Origin: Paenibacillus apiarius
Lineage (GTDB): Bacteria > Bacillota > Bacilli > Paenibacillales > Paenibacillaceae
DNA length: 64,000 bases
Direction of reading: 5' to 3'
Assembly: GCF_017052585.1 (NCBI RefSeq)
Contig: NZ_JAFFHZ010000001.1
Span: forward strand, 2,435,001 to 2,499,000
Shown piece by piece: positions 19,376 to 28,036 of the stretch (the stretch's first letter is position 1; the number at the start of each line of letters is the position of its first letter). The translations under genes and the position numbers were made by a program. The notes below the pieces were generated by a model. It was not told where the DNA came from, ran no database searches, and saw only the letters and a list, made by a program, of their open reading frames with translations.

Positions 19376-21709
19376 ATGCGACTTTCAATCAAAGCCAAGT
19401 TATCCATCTCCATATCTATTATAGTACTGGTTGTTCTTCTGCTTCATATGGTCCTCACCTACAATATTACCAAGGACAAGCTTATCGAAGAAATACAGCA
19501 GCGTATGAATGTAATCGCGCAACAAATCAACGTATCGGTCCAGCAATCTCGATTGACCGCTAAGTCATTTGAAGTGCAGTTGGCAGAAAAGCTGCAAATA
19601 GCCTCCATGTATGCAGCGGGCAAGCTCCCTCCCCGTATCGACCAAATATCAGACAAGCAGCTGCAGTCGCTCTGCAAAGAGCTGGGCATCTCCGATATGT
19701 CCTTGCTTCGCGCGTTGCCTGACGGCAGCGATATTATTATAGAGCGTTCATCGGATCCAAGCGAAGTCGGGATGTCCACAAAAAAATGGGGATATTGGCA
19801 TGCAGCGTTTCAAGAACTGCTTGAGACGCAACAGGTCTCGATTGCAAAAGGGGAGAAGCTGAAGAACTTCTGGTCCGGCCCGTTCGATGTATCCACGTCA
19901 AATCCGAATCATATCGATAAATGGGGATATTATTACGATGGCAAGCGGGATTACATTATTAATCCGTATATTCGCGATGATCGAGTGGATACGTTCCTTG
20001 AACTGACCAAGCCGGATAATCTAATCGAGCAGACGGTCAAGGCCCAAGCGAGCGTCATCGAAATTGCGGCGCTCAACCCGGAAACATTCGACAGACCGCC
20101 GAAAATGACCGTTCGTCACGATGGCATTCAATTTGTCAGCCAGCAGGACAATGCGGTGTTATACGGGAGTTATACTTTAAAGCACGACCATGACAAGCAT
20201 TATATGGATGAGGCGATGGAGCAAAAGAAGCCGTTGTTCTACGAAGGACAGTTCGGTAACAGGGCCATCATTAAAGGGTTCGTCCCGATTCAGGCCGAGA
20301 AGCCGTATGTGTTGAATATTGCGATGGATTTCGATTCGCTCATGTCGGCGCTGCATGATCAATTGATGCGCAATATCGCGATTGGCGTCGTCCTGTTGGA
20401 GATCGTCCTCATTAGCAGTTATATATTATCCGGGATGCTGATTCGTCCGATTCAAGCGATATTAAATAAAGTGAACATGATTTCGGTCGGACATTTTCAT
20501 ACGAAATTGAGCATTGAGCGGAAAGACGAGCTGGGACTTCTCGCGCAGCGGATTAACTCGATGGCCCGCAATCTCGATATGTCCACAGAACGGCTGCGCA
20601 CATTATATGAAGAGAACCGGGCGATGAAGGAGCATTTGGAGTCGTTCATCAACCAATCCAAAGACGCGATTCATGTCACCAATTTGCAAGGGCAGATCGA
20701 ACGCGTCAATCAAGCTTTTGTCGATATGTACGGATGGACGACAGAAGAGGTAATCGGCCGTCCGCTGCCCAATATACCAGAGAACTTGAGAGACGAGGAA
20801 CGCAAGATCGAAGAGTCGCTGCATGCGGGTGACCCAGTAAGCATCCGGGAGACGGAGCGGCTTACGAAGGATGGACGTCTGCTCGATGTGAGCGTCAGCA
20901 CGTCGCCTATCTATAATGAAGCGGGCGAATGCATCGCTTGGGCGAGCATCACGCGGGATATGACGAACCGCAAGCGGATGGAAGAGCTGCTCAGACGTTC
21001 TGAGAAGCTGACGACGGTCGGTCAATTGGCAGCGGGAGTCGCGCATGAAATCCGCAATCCGCTGACGACGCTGCGCGGATTTTTGCAGCTGCAGCAGCAG
21101 ACGAAGCGGATGAATGAAGGGCATGTGGACATGATGCTGTCTGAGTTGGATCGGATTAATCTCATTGTCAGCGAGTTTCTTATTTTGGCGAAGCCGCAAG
21201 CCGTAAGCTTCCAGCCAAAGGATGTGCGTATTATATTGCAGGAGGTTCTTTCCCTGTTAGACAGTCAAGCGCATTTATACAACATTAAATTCGTGACGTA
21301 TTTCGATCAGGAGATTCCGATGGTCAATTGTGAAGAGAATCAGCTTAAGCAGGTGTTCATCAACATTATTAAGAACGGAATGGAAGCGACGACGGGCGAA
21401 GGGGAGATCGAACTGCGCATAGAAGCTCGGGGAACCGAAGAGGTGTTCATCATCATTAAAGATTACGGCATAGGCATTCCGGCCGAGCATCTGGAGCGTC
21501 TTGGCGATCCGTTCTTTACCAATAAAGAGCAAGGAACCGGCCTTGGCTTGATGGTCAGCCAGCGCATTATTCATAATCACCGGGGAACGATGGATATTGC
21601 AAGCGAGCTGAATAGGGGTACACAAGTCACGATTGCTCTTCCGGCGGTAGAGGCTGTGGCAGTGGAAAGCGGGTCCTGTCCACTTCTGCGAAGCGGTATC
21701 CTATCATAA
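19376..21709 (+). CDS. Membrane PAS-domain sensor histidine kinase (sporulation-kinase-like)
   Basis: 777 residues. Transmembrane helix near 10-30, an extracellular sensor region of about 300 residues, a second helix near 336-358, HAMP, a PAS domain (residues about 425-545, FINQSKDAIHVTNLQG), HisKA with phospho-acceptor H557 in GVAHEIRNPLTTLRGFLQL, and HATPase_c with N box (NIIKNGMEA), G1 (DYGIGI) and G2 (GTGLGL). The GVAHEIRNPLTT.RGFLQ signature is that of Bacillus KinA/B/C/D/E-type phosphorelay kinases. No response regulator gene is adjacent, which is also typical of orphan kinases feeding Spo0F. The start has AGAGGTG upstream. Specific signal unknown. Confidence 0.88.
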   Translation: MRLSIKAKLSISISIIVLVVLLLHMVLTYNITKDKLIEEIQQRMNVIAQQINVSVQQSRLTAKSFEVQLAEKLQIASMYAAGKLPPRIDQISDKQLQSLCKELGISDMSLLRALPDGSDIIIERSSDPSEVGMSTKKWGYWHAAFQELLETQQVSIAKGEKLKNFWSGPFDVSTSNPNHIDKWGYYYDGKRDYIINPYIRDDRVDTFLELTKPDNLIEQTVKAQASVIEIAALNPETFDRPPKMTVRHDGIQFVSQQDNAVLYGSYTLKHDHDKHYMDEAMEQKKPLFYEGQFGNRAIIKGFVPIQAEKPYVLNIAMDFDSLMSALHDQLMRNIAIGVVLLEIVLISSYILSGMLIRPIQAILNKVNMISVGHFHTKLSIERKDELGLLAQRINSMARNLDMSTERLRTLYEENRAMKEHLESFINQSKDAIHVTNLQGQIERVNQAFVDMYGWTTEEVIGRPLPNIPENLRDEERKIEESLHAGDPVSIRETERLTKDGRLLDVSVSTSPIYNEAGECIAWASITRDMTNRKRMEELLRRSEKLTTVGQLAAGVAHEIRNPLTTLRGFLQLQQQTKRMNEGHVDMMLSELDRINLIVSEFLILAKPQAVSFQPKDVRIILQEVLSLLDSQAHLYNIKFVTYFDQEIPMVNCEENQLKQVFINIIKNGMEATTGEGEIELRIEARGTEEVFIIIKDYGIGIPAEHLERLGDPFFTNKEQGTGLGLMVSQRIIHNHRGTMDIASELNRGTQVTIALPAVEAVAVESGSCPLLRSGILS

Positions 21710-21717
21710 ATAAATAC

Positions 21718-21773
21718 AGAGTGCCCTGCAGTATACGATAAGGAATTTATCGTTATACGTGCAGGGCACTCTT
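21718..21773. terminator. Bidirectional terminator between the kinase gene and motB
   Basis: AGAGTGCCCTGCA pairs with TGCAGGGCACTCT, and the inner TATACGATAA pairs with TTATCGTTATA, making a very long hairpin shared by the convergent genes. Confidence 0.88.
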
Positions 21774-21801
21774 ATATGAAAGCGCATATGCATAGATTGA
21801 G

Positions 21802-22635
21802 TTATTTCCCTGGCGGTTCCGTGTCGGTATCGGCCTCGCTTGCGTTGCTTCCTCCGGGAGCCTGCTTGTCCGTAAATTTACGAAGCACGGATACCTCGAC
21901 GCGGCGGTTCTTCGCTTTGCCTTCTTCCGTGGCATTGTCCGCAACCGGATGATATTCACCCATCCCAACGGCCTTGAAGAGCTTAGGGTCCATACCCGAA
22001 CGCTCCAGAACGACCTTCATAAAGCTGAGCGCCCGCGCCGAGCTCAGATCCCAGTTGGACTCGAAGCGGCTGTTCCGTATTGGACGATTGTCGGTGTGAC
22101 CACTAATTACGACCTCATATCCTTGATACTGCTTCAGCATATCTCCAATAGTGAGGGCCAGCTGCTTCGAATCCTTCTTCAAGCTGGCTTTCCCCGAATC
22201 ATAGAGCGCGCTGTCCTTAATCGTAATCTTCAGCTCCGAATGATTGAGCTTCGTGTTGAGCTGGTCGGATAATCCGTTGCTGGCAATATAATTGTTCAAC
22301 TTGCTTTGAAGCTGTTCCAGCTGCTCCTGCTCATGCTTTGCTTGCAGCATATATTGGTCCTGCTCGCGACTGCGTGATTTGGATGGGCTAGGCTCGAATT
22401 CCCCTGAACGTGAGCTATCGGACCGAATGACGGCCGTTTCATCCAAAACACCCACACCGCCGCTAAAGGCGACGCTGAATGCTTGGCTCATCTGCTCGAA
22501 CTTCTTCGCATCAACCGCGCTCATGCCGTATAACACGATGAATAGTGCAAGCAGCAGTGTTAAAATATCGGCATACGGGATGAGCCAAGATTCGTCGGCA
22601 TGCTCTTCGTGTGGCTGGCTGCGCTTTTTACTCAT
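21802..22635 (-). CDS. motB: Flagellar motor stator protein MotB
   Basis: 277 residues. A single membrane helix near residues 17-40 (WLIPYADILTLLLALFIVLY) contains the proton-accepting aspartate; this sequence is the H+-type MotB pattern rather than the Na+-type MotS. A plug/linker follows, then the OmpA-like peptidoglycan-binding domain (SGHTDNRPIRNSRFESNWDL ... ALSFMKVVLERSG) that fixes the stator to the wall. The ATG overlaps the end of motA by 8 nt, with AAGGAGGAGG upstream, so the pair is translationally coupled. Confidence 0.96.
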   Translation of the reverse strand: MSKKRSQPHEEHADESWLIPYADILTLLLALFIVLYGMSAVDAKKFEQMSQAFSVAFSGGVGVLDETAVIRSDSSRSGEFEPSPSKSRSREQDQYMLQAKHEQEQLEQLQSKLNNYIASNGLSDQLNTKLNHSELKITIKDSALYDSGKASLKKDSKQLALTIGDMLKQYQGYEVVISGHTDNRPIRNSRFESNWDLSSARALSFMKVVLERSGMDPKLFKAVGMGEYHPVADNATEEGKAKNRRVEVSVLRKFTDKQAPGGSNASEADTDTEPPGK

Positions 22636-23419
22636 TGCGAGCCTCCTCCTTTACCCCCATTTCGGCGCGTTCTTTCGGAGTCAAGAAGACAGACAGCTTT
22701 TGATTAATGGCAATGGTAGACACGCCCGATTGAATCGACAACAATCCTTCTACCATCATCAGCCGAATTTCGATCTCGCTGTGCGACAGGCGTTTCAGCT
22801 TGTTAGCAATCGGGTGCCACAGCACATAACCGGAGAATATCCCCATCAACGTCGCGACGAAAGCGGCTGCGATGGCCTTGGTCAAATGTTCCATCTCGGA
22901 CATGTTCCCCAGAGCGGCGATAAGTCCGATAACGGCGCCCAACACCCCAAGCGTCGGCGCGTACGTTCCGGCCTGGGAGAATATTAAAGCTCCCGCGCGG
23001 TGACGTTCTTCTGTTTCGTGAATATCCTCCATCAATACATCCCGAACAAAATCTTGGTCATTACCGTCAATAATCATTCGCATTCCATTGCGAAGGAACT
23101 CATCGGGAATATCGTCAATATGCGACTCCAGCGCCAGCAAGCCTTCGCGGCGGGTAATGCTGGCCCATTCCATAAACATTTGAATCAGTTGAACCCGGTT
23201 GATAAGCTCCTGCTTCTTGAATATCATGCCGAAGAGCTTCGGAAATTTCTTAATTTCTTTCATCGGGAAAGCGATGAAAAGCGAAGCCGCTGTACCGACG
23301 AAAATAATCATAATAGCGGCGGGATTGACGAGGCTTGTTAGAGGAGCCCCTTTGAAATACATCCCGAGCGTAACGGAGACGATACCGAGAATTAGACCAA
23401 TAATAGTAGACAGTTCCAT
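22628..23419 (-). CDS. motA: Flagellar motor stator protein MotA
   Basis: 263 residues with four predicted membrane helices (1-25, 28-50, about 150-170 and 180-205) and the large cytoplasmic loop that pushes on FliG. The conserved prolines are in AGTYAPTLGVLGAVIGLI, and the loop has the usual REGLLALE motif. Forms a MotA5-MotB2 proton channel with the next gene. A sigma-D-like promoter lies about 100 nt upstream. Confidence 0.96.
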   Translation of the reverse strand: MELSTIIGLILGIVSVTLGMYFKGAPLTSLVNPAAIMIIFVGTAASLFIAFPMKEIKKFPKLFGMIFKKQELINRVQLIQMFMEWASITRREGLLALESHIDDIPDEFLRNGMRMIIDGNDQDFVRDVLMEDIHETEERHRAGALIFSQAGTYAPTLGVLGAVIGLIAALGNMSEMEHLTKAIAAAFVATLMGIFSGYVLWHPIANKLKRLSHSEIEIRLMMVEGLLSIQSGVSTIAINQKLSVFLTPKERAEMGVKEEARNE

Positions 23420-23518
23420 GTTTCCCTACACACCTCATCCATGAGTATAATGTGCTTCCTGCGTCCCGCATTCGACAGCGTTCAACGGAATGCGTGAAAA
23501 AATGATGCAACACCTATT

Positions 23519-23546
23519 TTATCGGCAAAAGAGGCTCAATATTTTA
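23519..23546 (-). promoter_or_regulatory. Sigma-D (motility) type promoter of motAB
   Basis: On the minus strand: TAAA, 16 nt, GCCGATAA. This matches the sigma-28/sigma-D pattern (TAAA-N15-GCCGATAA) almost perfectly and is correctly oriented, about 93 nt from the motA start counted from the expected start of transcription. Confidence 0.8.
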
Positions 23547-23663
23547 ATACAAAACCGCTTATAAGTTTCACAGAGGTCCATCCATAGATGAAAAATCCGC
23601 TATGACTTGAGTAGTGACATGGGCTAGGCCTCTTTTGCCATATTTCATTCAGGAAATTTTTGA

Positions 23664-23693
23664 TTGACATTTATTGTGCGAGAGTCATACAAT
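23664..23693 (+). promoter_or_regulatory. Promoter of the sulfur/oxidase operon
   Basis: TTGACA at 23664-23669, 18-nt spacer, TACAAT at 23688-23693. Transcription would begin near 23700, about 65 nt before the first gene. Confidence 0.7.
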
Positions 23694-23710
23694 ATCATTC
23701 AAATACTAAG

Positions 23711-23728
23711 TAAATCGATCGGAATATA
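23711..23728 (+). promoter_or_regulatory. Candidate CymR-type operator in the operon leader
   Basis: TAAATCGATCGGAATATA lies just after the predicted transcription start. It resembles the TAnnnCnnnTnGGAAT pattern I recall for CymR-controlled sulfur genes in Bacillales. The operon downstream encodes sulfonate uptake, which fits, but the match is from memory and unverified. Confidence 0.35.
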
Positions 23729-23764
23729 TGCATATAGAGAGACGGAGCGAAAGAGGTGATATTC

Positions 23765-24970
23765 ATGAGCAGGCCATATGATTGCATCGTCATCGGAGCG
23801 GGGTCGTTCGGGGCAAGCGCAGGTATGCATCTGGCGCGGGCGGGAGCCCGCGTGCTCCTGCTGGATATGTTTCATCCGCCGCATAAGCGTGGAAGCCACC
23901 ATGGAGACACCCGTATTTTTCGGACTGCATATACGATGGGCTCGGCTTATGTGCGCTTGGCGGAGCGTGCGCGAGCGGGGTGGCTTCGTCTGGAAGAGGA
24001 TGCGCGGCGTTGCTTCGGATTAACATCGGATGCTGCGAACAGAATGGCTAGCACGGATGAACAGCCGGAGCGGTGCAAGCTTTTTCTGCCGACTGGCGTA
24101 ATTAGTGTCGGAGAGGCGTATAGCAACGCGCTGGACAAGAAGGAAGCGAGTTGTGCCGCGAATGGGGTCCCTTATGAACGGTGGGATGAACGGGAAGCGC
24201 AGCGCAGGTTGCCTGCATTATGCGTTCCTGCTCAAGCTCAGGTTCTATATGAACCGGAGGGTGGCGTTTTGTTTAGTGAACGGATTATCGAAGCCAACTT
24301 GAGGTTGGCCGAGGCATATGGCGCCGAATGGAAGCCAAACCATCCTGTACAACGCATTGCGGCCGTAGGGAATGCGGTGGAGGTATGGAGCGGGAATGAG
24401 CGGTTTGCCGCCTCTAAGGTGCTGGTGACGACGGGAGCGTGGCTTTCGCGGCTGCTGCCGTCTCTATGTTTGCCCGTACGAGCGGAGCGCCGCACTGTCG
24501 CTTGGTTCGAGGACACGAGCGGTAACTATGCCGCTGAGCGGTTTCCCGCATTCATTGTTCATCAGAGCGCTGATTCGGAGTATTACGGTCTCCCTTCGGT
24601 GTGCGGTTCCGGCATCAAGGCCGGACACCATCAGCTGGGGCAGACTTGGGACCCCGATGAGGAAGTCGCTCCATTCGGCAGCTGCAGCGGCGAAGAACGG
24701 CTGCTCTCCGAATTCGCGGCGCAGCACTTCCCGGAGGCGGGGCGATGTATTCGCGGGGCTGCCTGCATGTACGAGATGACGCCAAGCGAGCAGTTCATTA
24801 TCGACAGACATCCCGGCGAGCCGGCAATATGGTTCGCGGGCGGCGGCTCCGGACACGGATTTAAATTTGCCAGCGCTATCGGTGACACGGTAAGCCGCTG
24901 GATGCTGCATGGGAAGCGGGAACCTGAACTTGAGGCGTTTTCGCTAGTATGTGCACGATTAAACACTTGA
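23765..24970 (+). CDS. FAD-dependent amine oxidase, sarcosine oxidase/SolA family
   Basis: Monomeric sarcosine-oxidase-type flavoenzyme that oxidises N-methyl or secondary amines, releasing formaldehyde and H2O2 in characterised members. 401 residues: N-terminal Rossmann FAD motif VIGAGSFGASAGMHLARAGA, the family motif SHHGDTRIFRTAY, and near the C-terminus CMYEMTPSEQFIID, whose cysteine is where MSOX and SolA attach FAD covalently, followed by GGGSGHGFKFA. Start ATG 23765 sits 7 nt after AGAGGTG. It is the first gene of an apparent operon with SsuACB and a DszC-fold enzyme, suggesting that it acts on an N-methylated or aminated sulfur compound. Actual substrate unknown. Confidence 0.85.
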   Translation: MSRPYDCIVIGAGSFGASAGMHLARAGARVLLLDMFHPPHKRGSHHGDTRIFRTAYTMGSAYVRLAERARAGWLRLEEDARRCFGLTSDAANRMASTDEQPERCKLFLPTGVISVGEAYSNALDKKEASCAANGVPYERWDEREAQRRLPALCVPAQAQVLYEPEGGVLFSERIIEANLRLAEAYGAEWKPNHPVQRIAAVGNAVEVWSGNERFAASKVLVTTGAWLSRLLPSLCLPVRAERRTVAWFEDTSGNYAAERFPAFIVHQSADSEYYGLPSVCGSGIKAGHHQLGQTWDPDEEVAPFGSCSGEERLLSEFAAQHFPEAGRCIRGAACMYEMTPSEQFIIDRHPGEPAIWFAGGGSGHGFKFASAIGDTVSRWMLHGKREPELEAFSLVCARLNT

Positions 24971-25071
24971 GCGCGATCCGCTTGAGATAAGCATTCAATT
25001 GATGGCAGGTATTAAAGCACCGGTGAAGGCGATGACGAATACAGAAAGGTTTTAACGGGGGAGTGTTTTTA

Positions 25072-26193
25072 ATGGCTAAAAACCAACTTGATTTATCGGA
25101 TAACTACAAATATAGAAGTGTCAATGTGCGGACGCGTTCAAAACGAAAACGCTTGTGGAAAGCGGGCGCGATTGGAACTTGGCTGCTCCTGATGGCCCTG
25201 GCGGCTGGCTGCGCTTCGGGTGCGGCCGGGTCTGCCGGCGGAACAGATGCGTCCCCCGCGACTCCGGCAAAAGCGGGCGGTGCAGGGGGAACGGGAAAAG
25301 TGATTCGAATCGGCTATCAGAAGGGCAATACGCTGAACATTTTAAAAGTAAAGGGCAATCTGGATGCACGCTTAAAAGCCGAAGGTTATGAAGTGGAATG
25401 GAAGGTGTTCGCTGGCGGTAACTTCGTGCTTGAAGCGATGAGCAGCGGGAGCGTAGACTTCGGTCATGCAGCTGACGGATCCGGCGTATTCGGGCAAGCA
25501 GGCAACAAACCGTTCGTGTACGTGGCGAATGACCTCCCGAACCCTGAAGGGATGGGGATTATGGTTCATGCGGATTCCGGCATCCACTCGATCGCCGAGC
25601 TGAAAGGCAAGAAAATTGCTGTCTCAAAGGGCGGCAATCACCATTACTTGGCCGTTCTTGCCCTCGAAAAGGCGGGATTGAAGCTGGATGACGTACAGTT
25701 CGTGTACGTGAAGGATGCATCGGAAGGACGTGCGCTGTTTGAGACGAAGCAGATCGACGCGCTCGGTTCATGGGATCCTTTTTTCGCTTCGGCAGAAAAT
25801 GATTTGAAGCCGCTCACGTTAACCGACGGCCAGGGATACTCGCCGAATCGCACTTTTTATTATGCCAATGAGCAATTTGCCAAGGCGCATCCCGAATTGA
25901 TTCGCCTGATTCTAGAAGAAATTCAAGAGGCTGATGAATGGGCCAACGATCATAAACCCGAAATTGTGAAGTTATTGTCAGTTGCATTGGGCATTGATGC
26001 AGATGCGATCGAGCGGGCCGTAGGGCGGCGGAAATACGGGGTGGAGCTGTTGAGTCCAGAAATTATCGCGCCTCAGCAGCAATTGGCCGATACGTATCAT
26101 CGCATCGGATTGATTCCGAATCCGATACAGGTGGCCGAGCGGATGCCCGTTGACGCTCCATGGGCGGCAGATAGCGCGACTCGAAACAAATAG
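25072..26193 (+). CDS. ssuA: Sulfonate ABC transporter substrate-binding lipoprotein
   Basis: Binds alkanesulfonates or related sulfur compounds outside the membrane. 373 residues: a long charged N-terminus, membrane segment, lipobox LAAGC near residue 47, a G/A/T-rich spacer, then the SsuA/TauA/NMT1 fold starting VIRIGYQKGNTLNILKVKGN, with the typical EAMSSGSVDFGHAADGSGVF and KGKKIAVSKGGNHHYLAVLA stretches. Start ATG 25072 is 9 nt after GGGGGAG. The unusual 40-residue hydrophilic extension before the signal peptide could mean the true start is further in, though no better ribosome site is seen. Permease and ATPase follow. Confidence 0.87.
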   Translation: MAKNQLDLSDNYKYRSVNVRTRSKRKRLWKAGAIGTWLLLMALAAGCASGAAGSAGGTDASPATPAKAGGAGGTGKVIRIGYQKGNTLNILKVKGNLDARLKAEGYEVEWKVFAGGNFVLEAMSSGSVDFGHAADGSGVFGQAGNKPFVYVANDLPNPEGMGIMVHADSGIHSIAELKGKKIAVSKGGNHHYLAVLALEKAGLKLDDVQFVYVKDASEGRALFETKQIDALGSWDPFFASAENDLKPLTLTDGQGYSPNRTFYYANEQFAKAHPELIRLILEEIQEADEWANDHKPEIVKLLSVALGIDADAIERAVGRRKYGVELLSPEIIAPQQQLADTYHRIGLIPNPIQVAERMPVDAPWAADSATRNK

Positions 26194-26215
26194 TCTGCAT
26201 AAGGAGGAACGCTTC

Positions 26216-27133
26216 ATGAGCACGAGCACGTCACAAGCACCTGCCAAATCCAAACTTCAATCCGTAGAATCAATTCCATCTCGTATGGATTCCACTAAAC
26301 CGCCTTATCCGGAAGGGGCAATTTCACATCATATTCATCCGTTGCACAAGCCTCTTCGCAGCAGCCGATGGCGTAAATGCGGAAAGGCCGTCATTCCCTG
26401 GCTGCTGCCTCTATTGCTGCTTGCCGCTTGGCAGGCGGCGTCCGCGGCGAATTGGCTCTCTCCGCAGCTTCTGCCCCTGCCTTCCCAAGTGCTGCAGACG
26501 CTGTGGGCGCTGACGTTAAGCGGAGACTTGGCTCATCATATGGGCGTCAGCCTGCTGCGGGCACTGGCCGGATTCGCGATCGGAGGCGGCATCGGTTTTC
26601 TGTTCGGCATATTGAGCGGCAGCTTCGCCTGGTTCTATCGGCTGTTCGATACGTCAATGCAAATGATTCGCAACATTCCGCATTTGGCGCTGGTTCCGCT
26701 CGTTATTATTTGGCTCGGCATCGATGAAGGCGCAAAAATTTTTCTTGTTGCGCTTGGGGTCATGTTCCCGCTTTACGTCAATACGTATCATGGCATTCGT
26801 TCGGTGGATCAAGGCGTAGTGGAAATGGCCAAGGTGTATGGTTTGCGTTCCGCTTCCTTGTTCCGGCACGTTATTTTGCCTGGGGCGCTGCCATCGATTT
26901 TCGTCGGACTGCGCTATGCGCTTGGCGTAATGTGGCTTACTCTGATCGTCGCGGAGACAATCGCAACGGATGCGGGTGTCGGTTACCTTGCGATGAATGC
27001 GCGCGAGTTCATGCAGACCGATGTCATCATATTAAGCATCGTGCTGTATGCAGCGTTCGGCAAAGCGGCGGATCTGATCGCGAAGCTGCTGGAACGGCGG
27101 GCGCTTCGATGGAATGGAGCATATACCCCGTAA
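26216..27133 (+). CDS. ssuC: Sulfonate ABC transporter permease
   Basis: 305 residues with about six membrane helices and the ABC permease EAA loop (VEMAKVYGLRSASLFRHVIL PGALPSIFVGLR, residues about 205-235). The SsuC-type features WLSPQLLPLPSQVLQTLW and IRNIPHLALVPLVIIWLGID are present. ATG 26216 follows AAGGAGG by 8 nt, after an N-terminal hydrophilic tail of about 60 residues. It lies 22 nt after ssuA. Confidence 0.92.
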   Translation: MSTSTSQAPAKSKLQSVESIPSRMDSTKPPYPEGAISHHIHPLHKPLRSSRWRKCGKAVIPWLLPLLLLAAWQAASAANWLSPQLLPLPSQVLQTLWALTLSGDLAHHMGVSLLRALAGFAIGGGIGFLFGILSGSFAWFYRLFDTSMQMIRNIPHLALVPLVIIWLGIDEGAKIFLVALGVMFPLYVNTYHGIRSVDQGVVEMAKVYGLRSASLFRHVILPGALPSIFVGLRYALGVMWLTLIVAETIATDAGVGYLAMNAREFMQTDVIILSIVLYAAFGKAADLIAKLLERRALRWNGAYTP

Positions 27134-27166
27134 TATCGAACATAAGGATAAGGGAGGTACGGACTT

Positions 27167-27964
27167 ATGGGTGGAAATGCAGCGAGATCGTGGCCTATTT
27201 TGACGCAAGAGACTAGGGAGACTACGGCGGATAAATCAGGCGCGGCGGCGGAACTGCGCATAGAGGGTGTCAGTAAATTTTTTGCGGAGCAGGCTGTTCT
27301 GAATGAATTGAATGTGACGATACAAGCGGGGCAGTTCATAGCCGTAGTCGGCCGCAGCGGATGCGGCAAGAGCACGCTTCTGCGCTTGCTGGCGGGACTG
27401 GAGCTGCCGACAACGGGCAACATCAAAATAGATGGAGAAGTGGTGAGCGGGCTGCGCGAGAGCACGACGGTCATGTTCCAGGATAGTCGGCTTATTCCCT
27501 GGAAGACGGTTATCGACAATGTGGGGCTCGGGCTGAAGGGAGACTGGCGGCCGCGGGCCGAAGCAGCGCTGCGGCAGGTAGGGCTTGAAAACCGCAAGGA
27601 TCATTGGCCGAATACGCTGTCCGGAGGCCAGAAGCAGCGCGTCGCACTGGCCCGCGCGCTTGTGCGCAGGCCGAAGCTGCTGCTCTTGGATGAGCCGCTA
27701 AGCGCGCTGGATGCATTGACGAAGCTGGAGATGCAACAGCTCATTGCCTCGTTGTGGGGAGAGCAGCGCTTTACGACGCTGCTCGTCACCCATGACGTTA
27801 GTGAAGCGGTGCGGCTCGCCGATCGCATTTTGCTTATTGACCGCGGCCGCATCGCCTTGGATATCGTCAACGACATCGCGCGGCCGCGTCAGGTAACGGA
27901 CACTGCCTTCGGGAAATTGGAGAAGCAGGTGCTGGAGCGTATCTTTGCGGAGCAAATCGATTAG
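27167..27964 (+). CDS. ssuB: Sulfonate ABC transporter ATP-binding protein
   Basis: 265 residues. Walker [11 protein letters not shown] loop in [12 protein letters not shown], signature LSGGQKQR, Walker B LLLLDEP and H loop [10 protein letters not shown] are intact and in order, as in SsuB/TauB. It energises the SsuC permease. The start has GGGAGG upstream. Third transport gene of the operon. Confidence 0.94.
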   Translation: MGGNAARSWPILTQETRETTADKSGAAAELRIEGVSKFFAEQAVLNELNVTIQAGQFIAVVGRSGCGKSTLLRLLAGLELPTTGNIKIDGEVVSGLRESTTVMFQDSRLIPWKTVIDNVGLGLKGDWRPRAEAALRQVGLENRKDHWPNTLSGGQKQRVALARALVRRPKLLLLDEPLSALDALTKLEMQQLIASLWGEQRFTTLLVTHDVSEAVRLADRILLIDRGRIALDIVNDIARPRQVTDTAFGKLEKQVLERIFAEQID

Positions 27965-28036
27965 GCATGCGGTCGGGCATAGGGCATTAGTGACATGCAT
28001 CAGCGCAGATACAGCAGATAAGCGGAGGTGAGCGAT

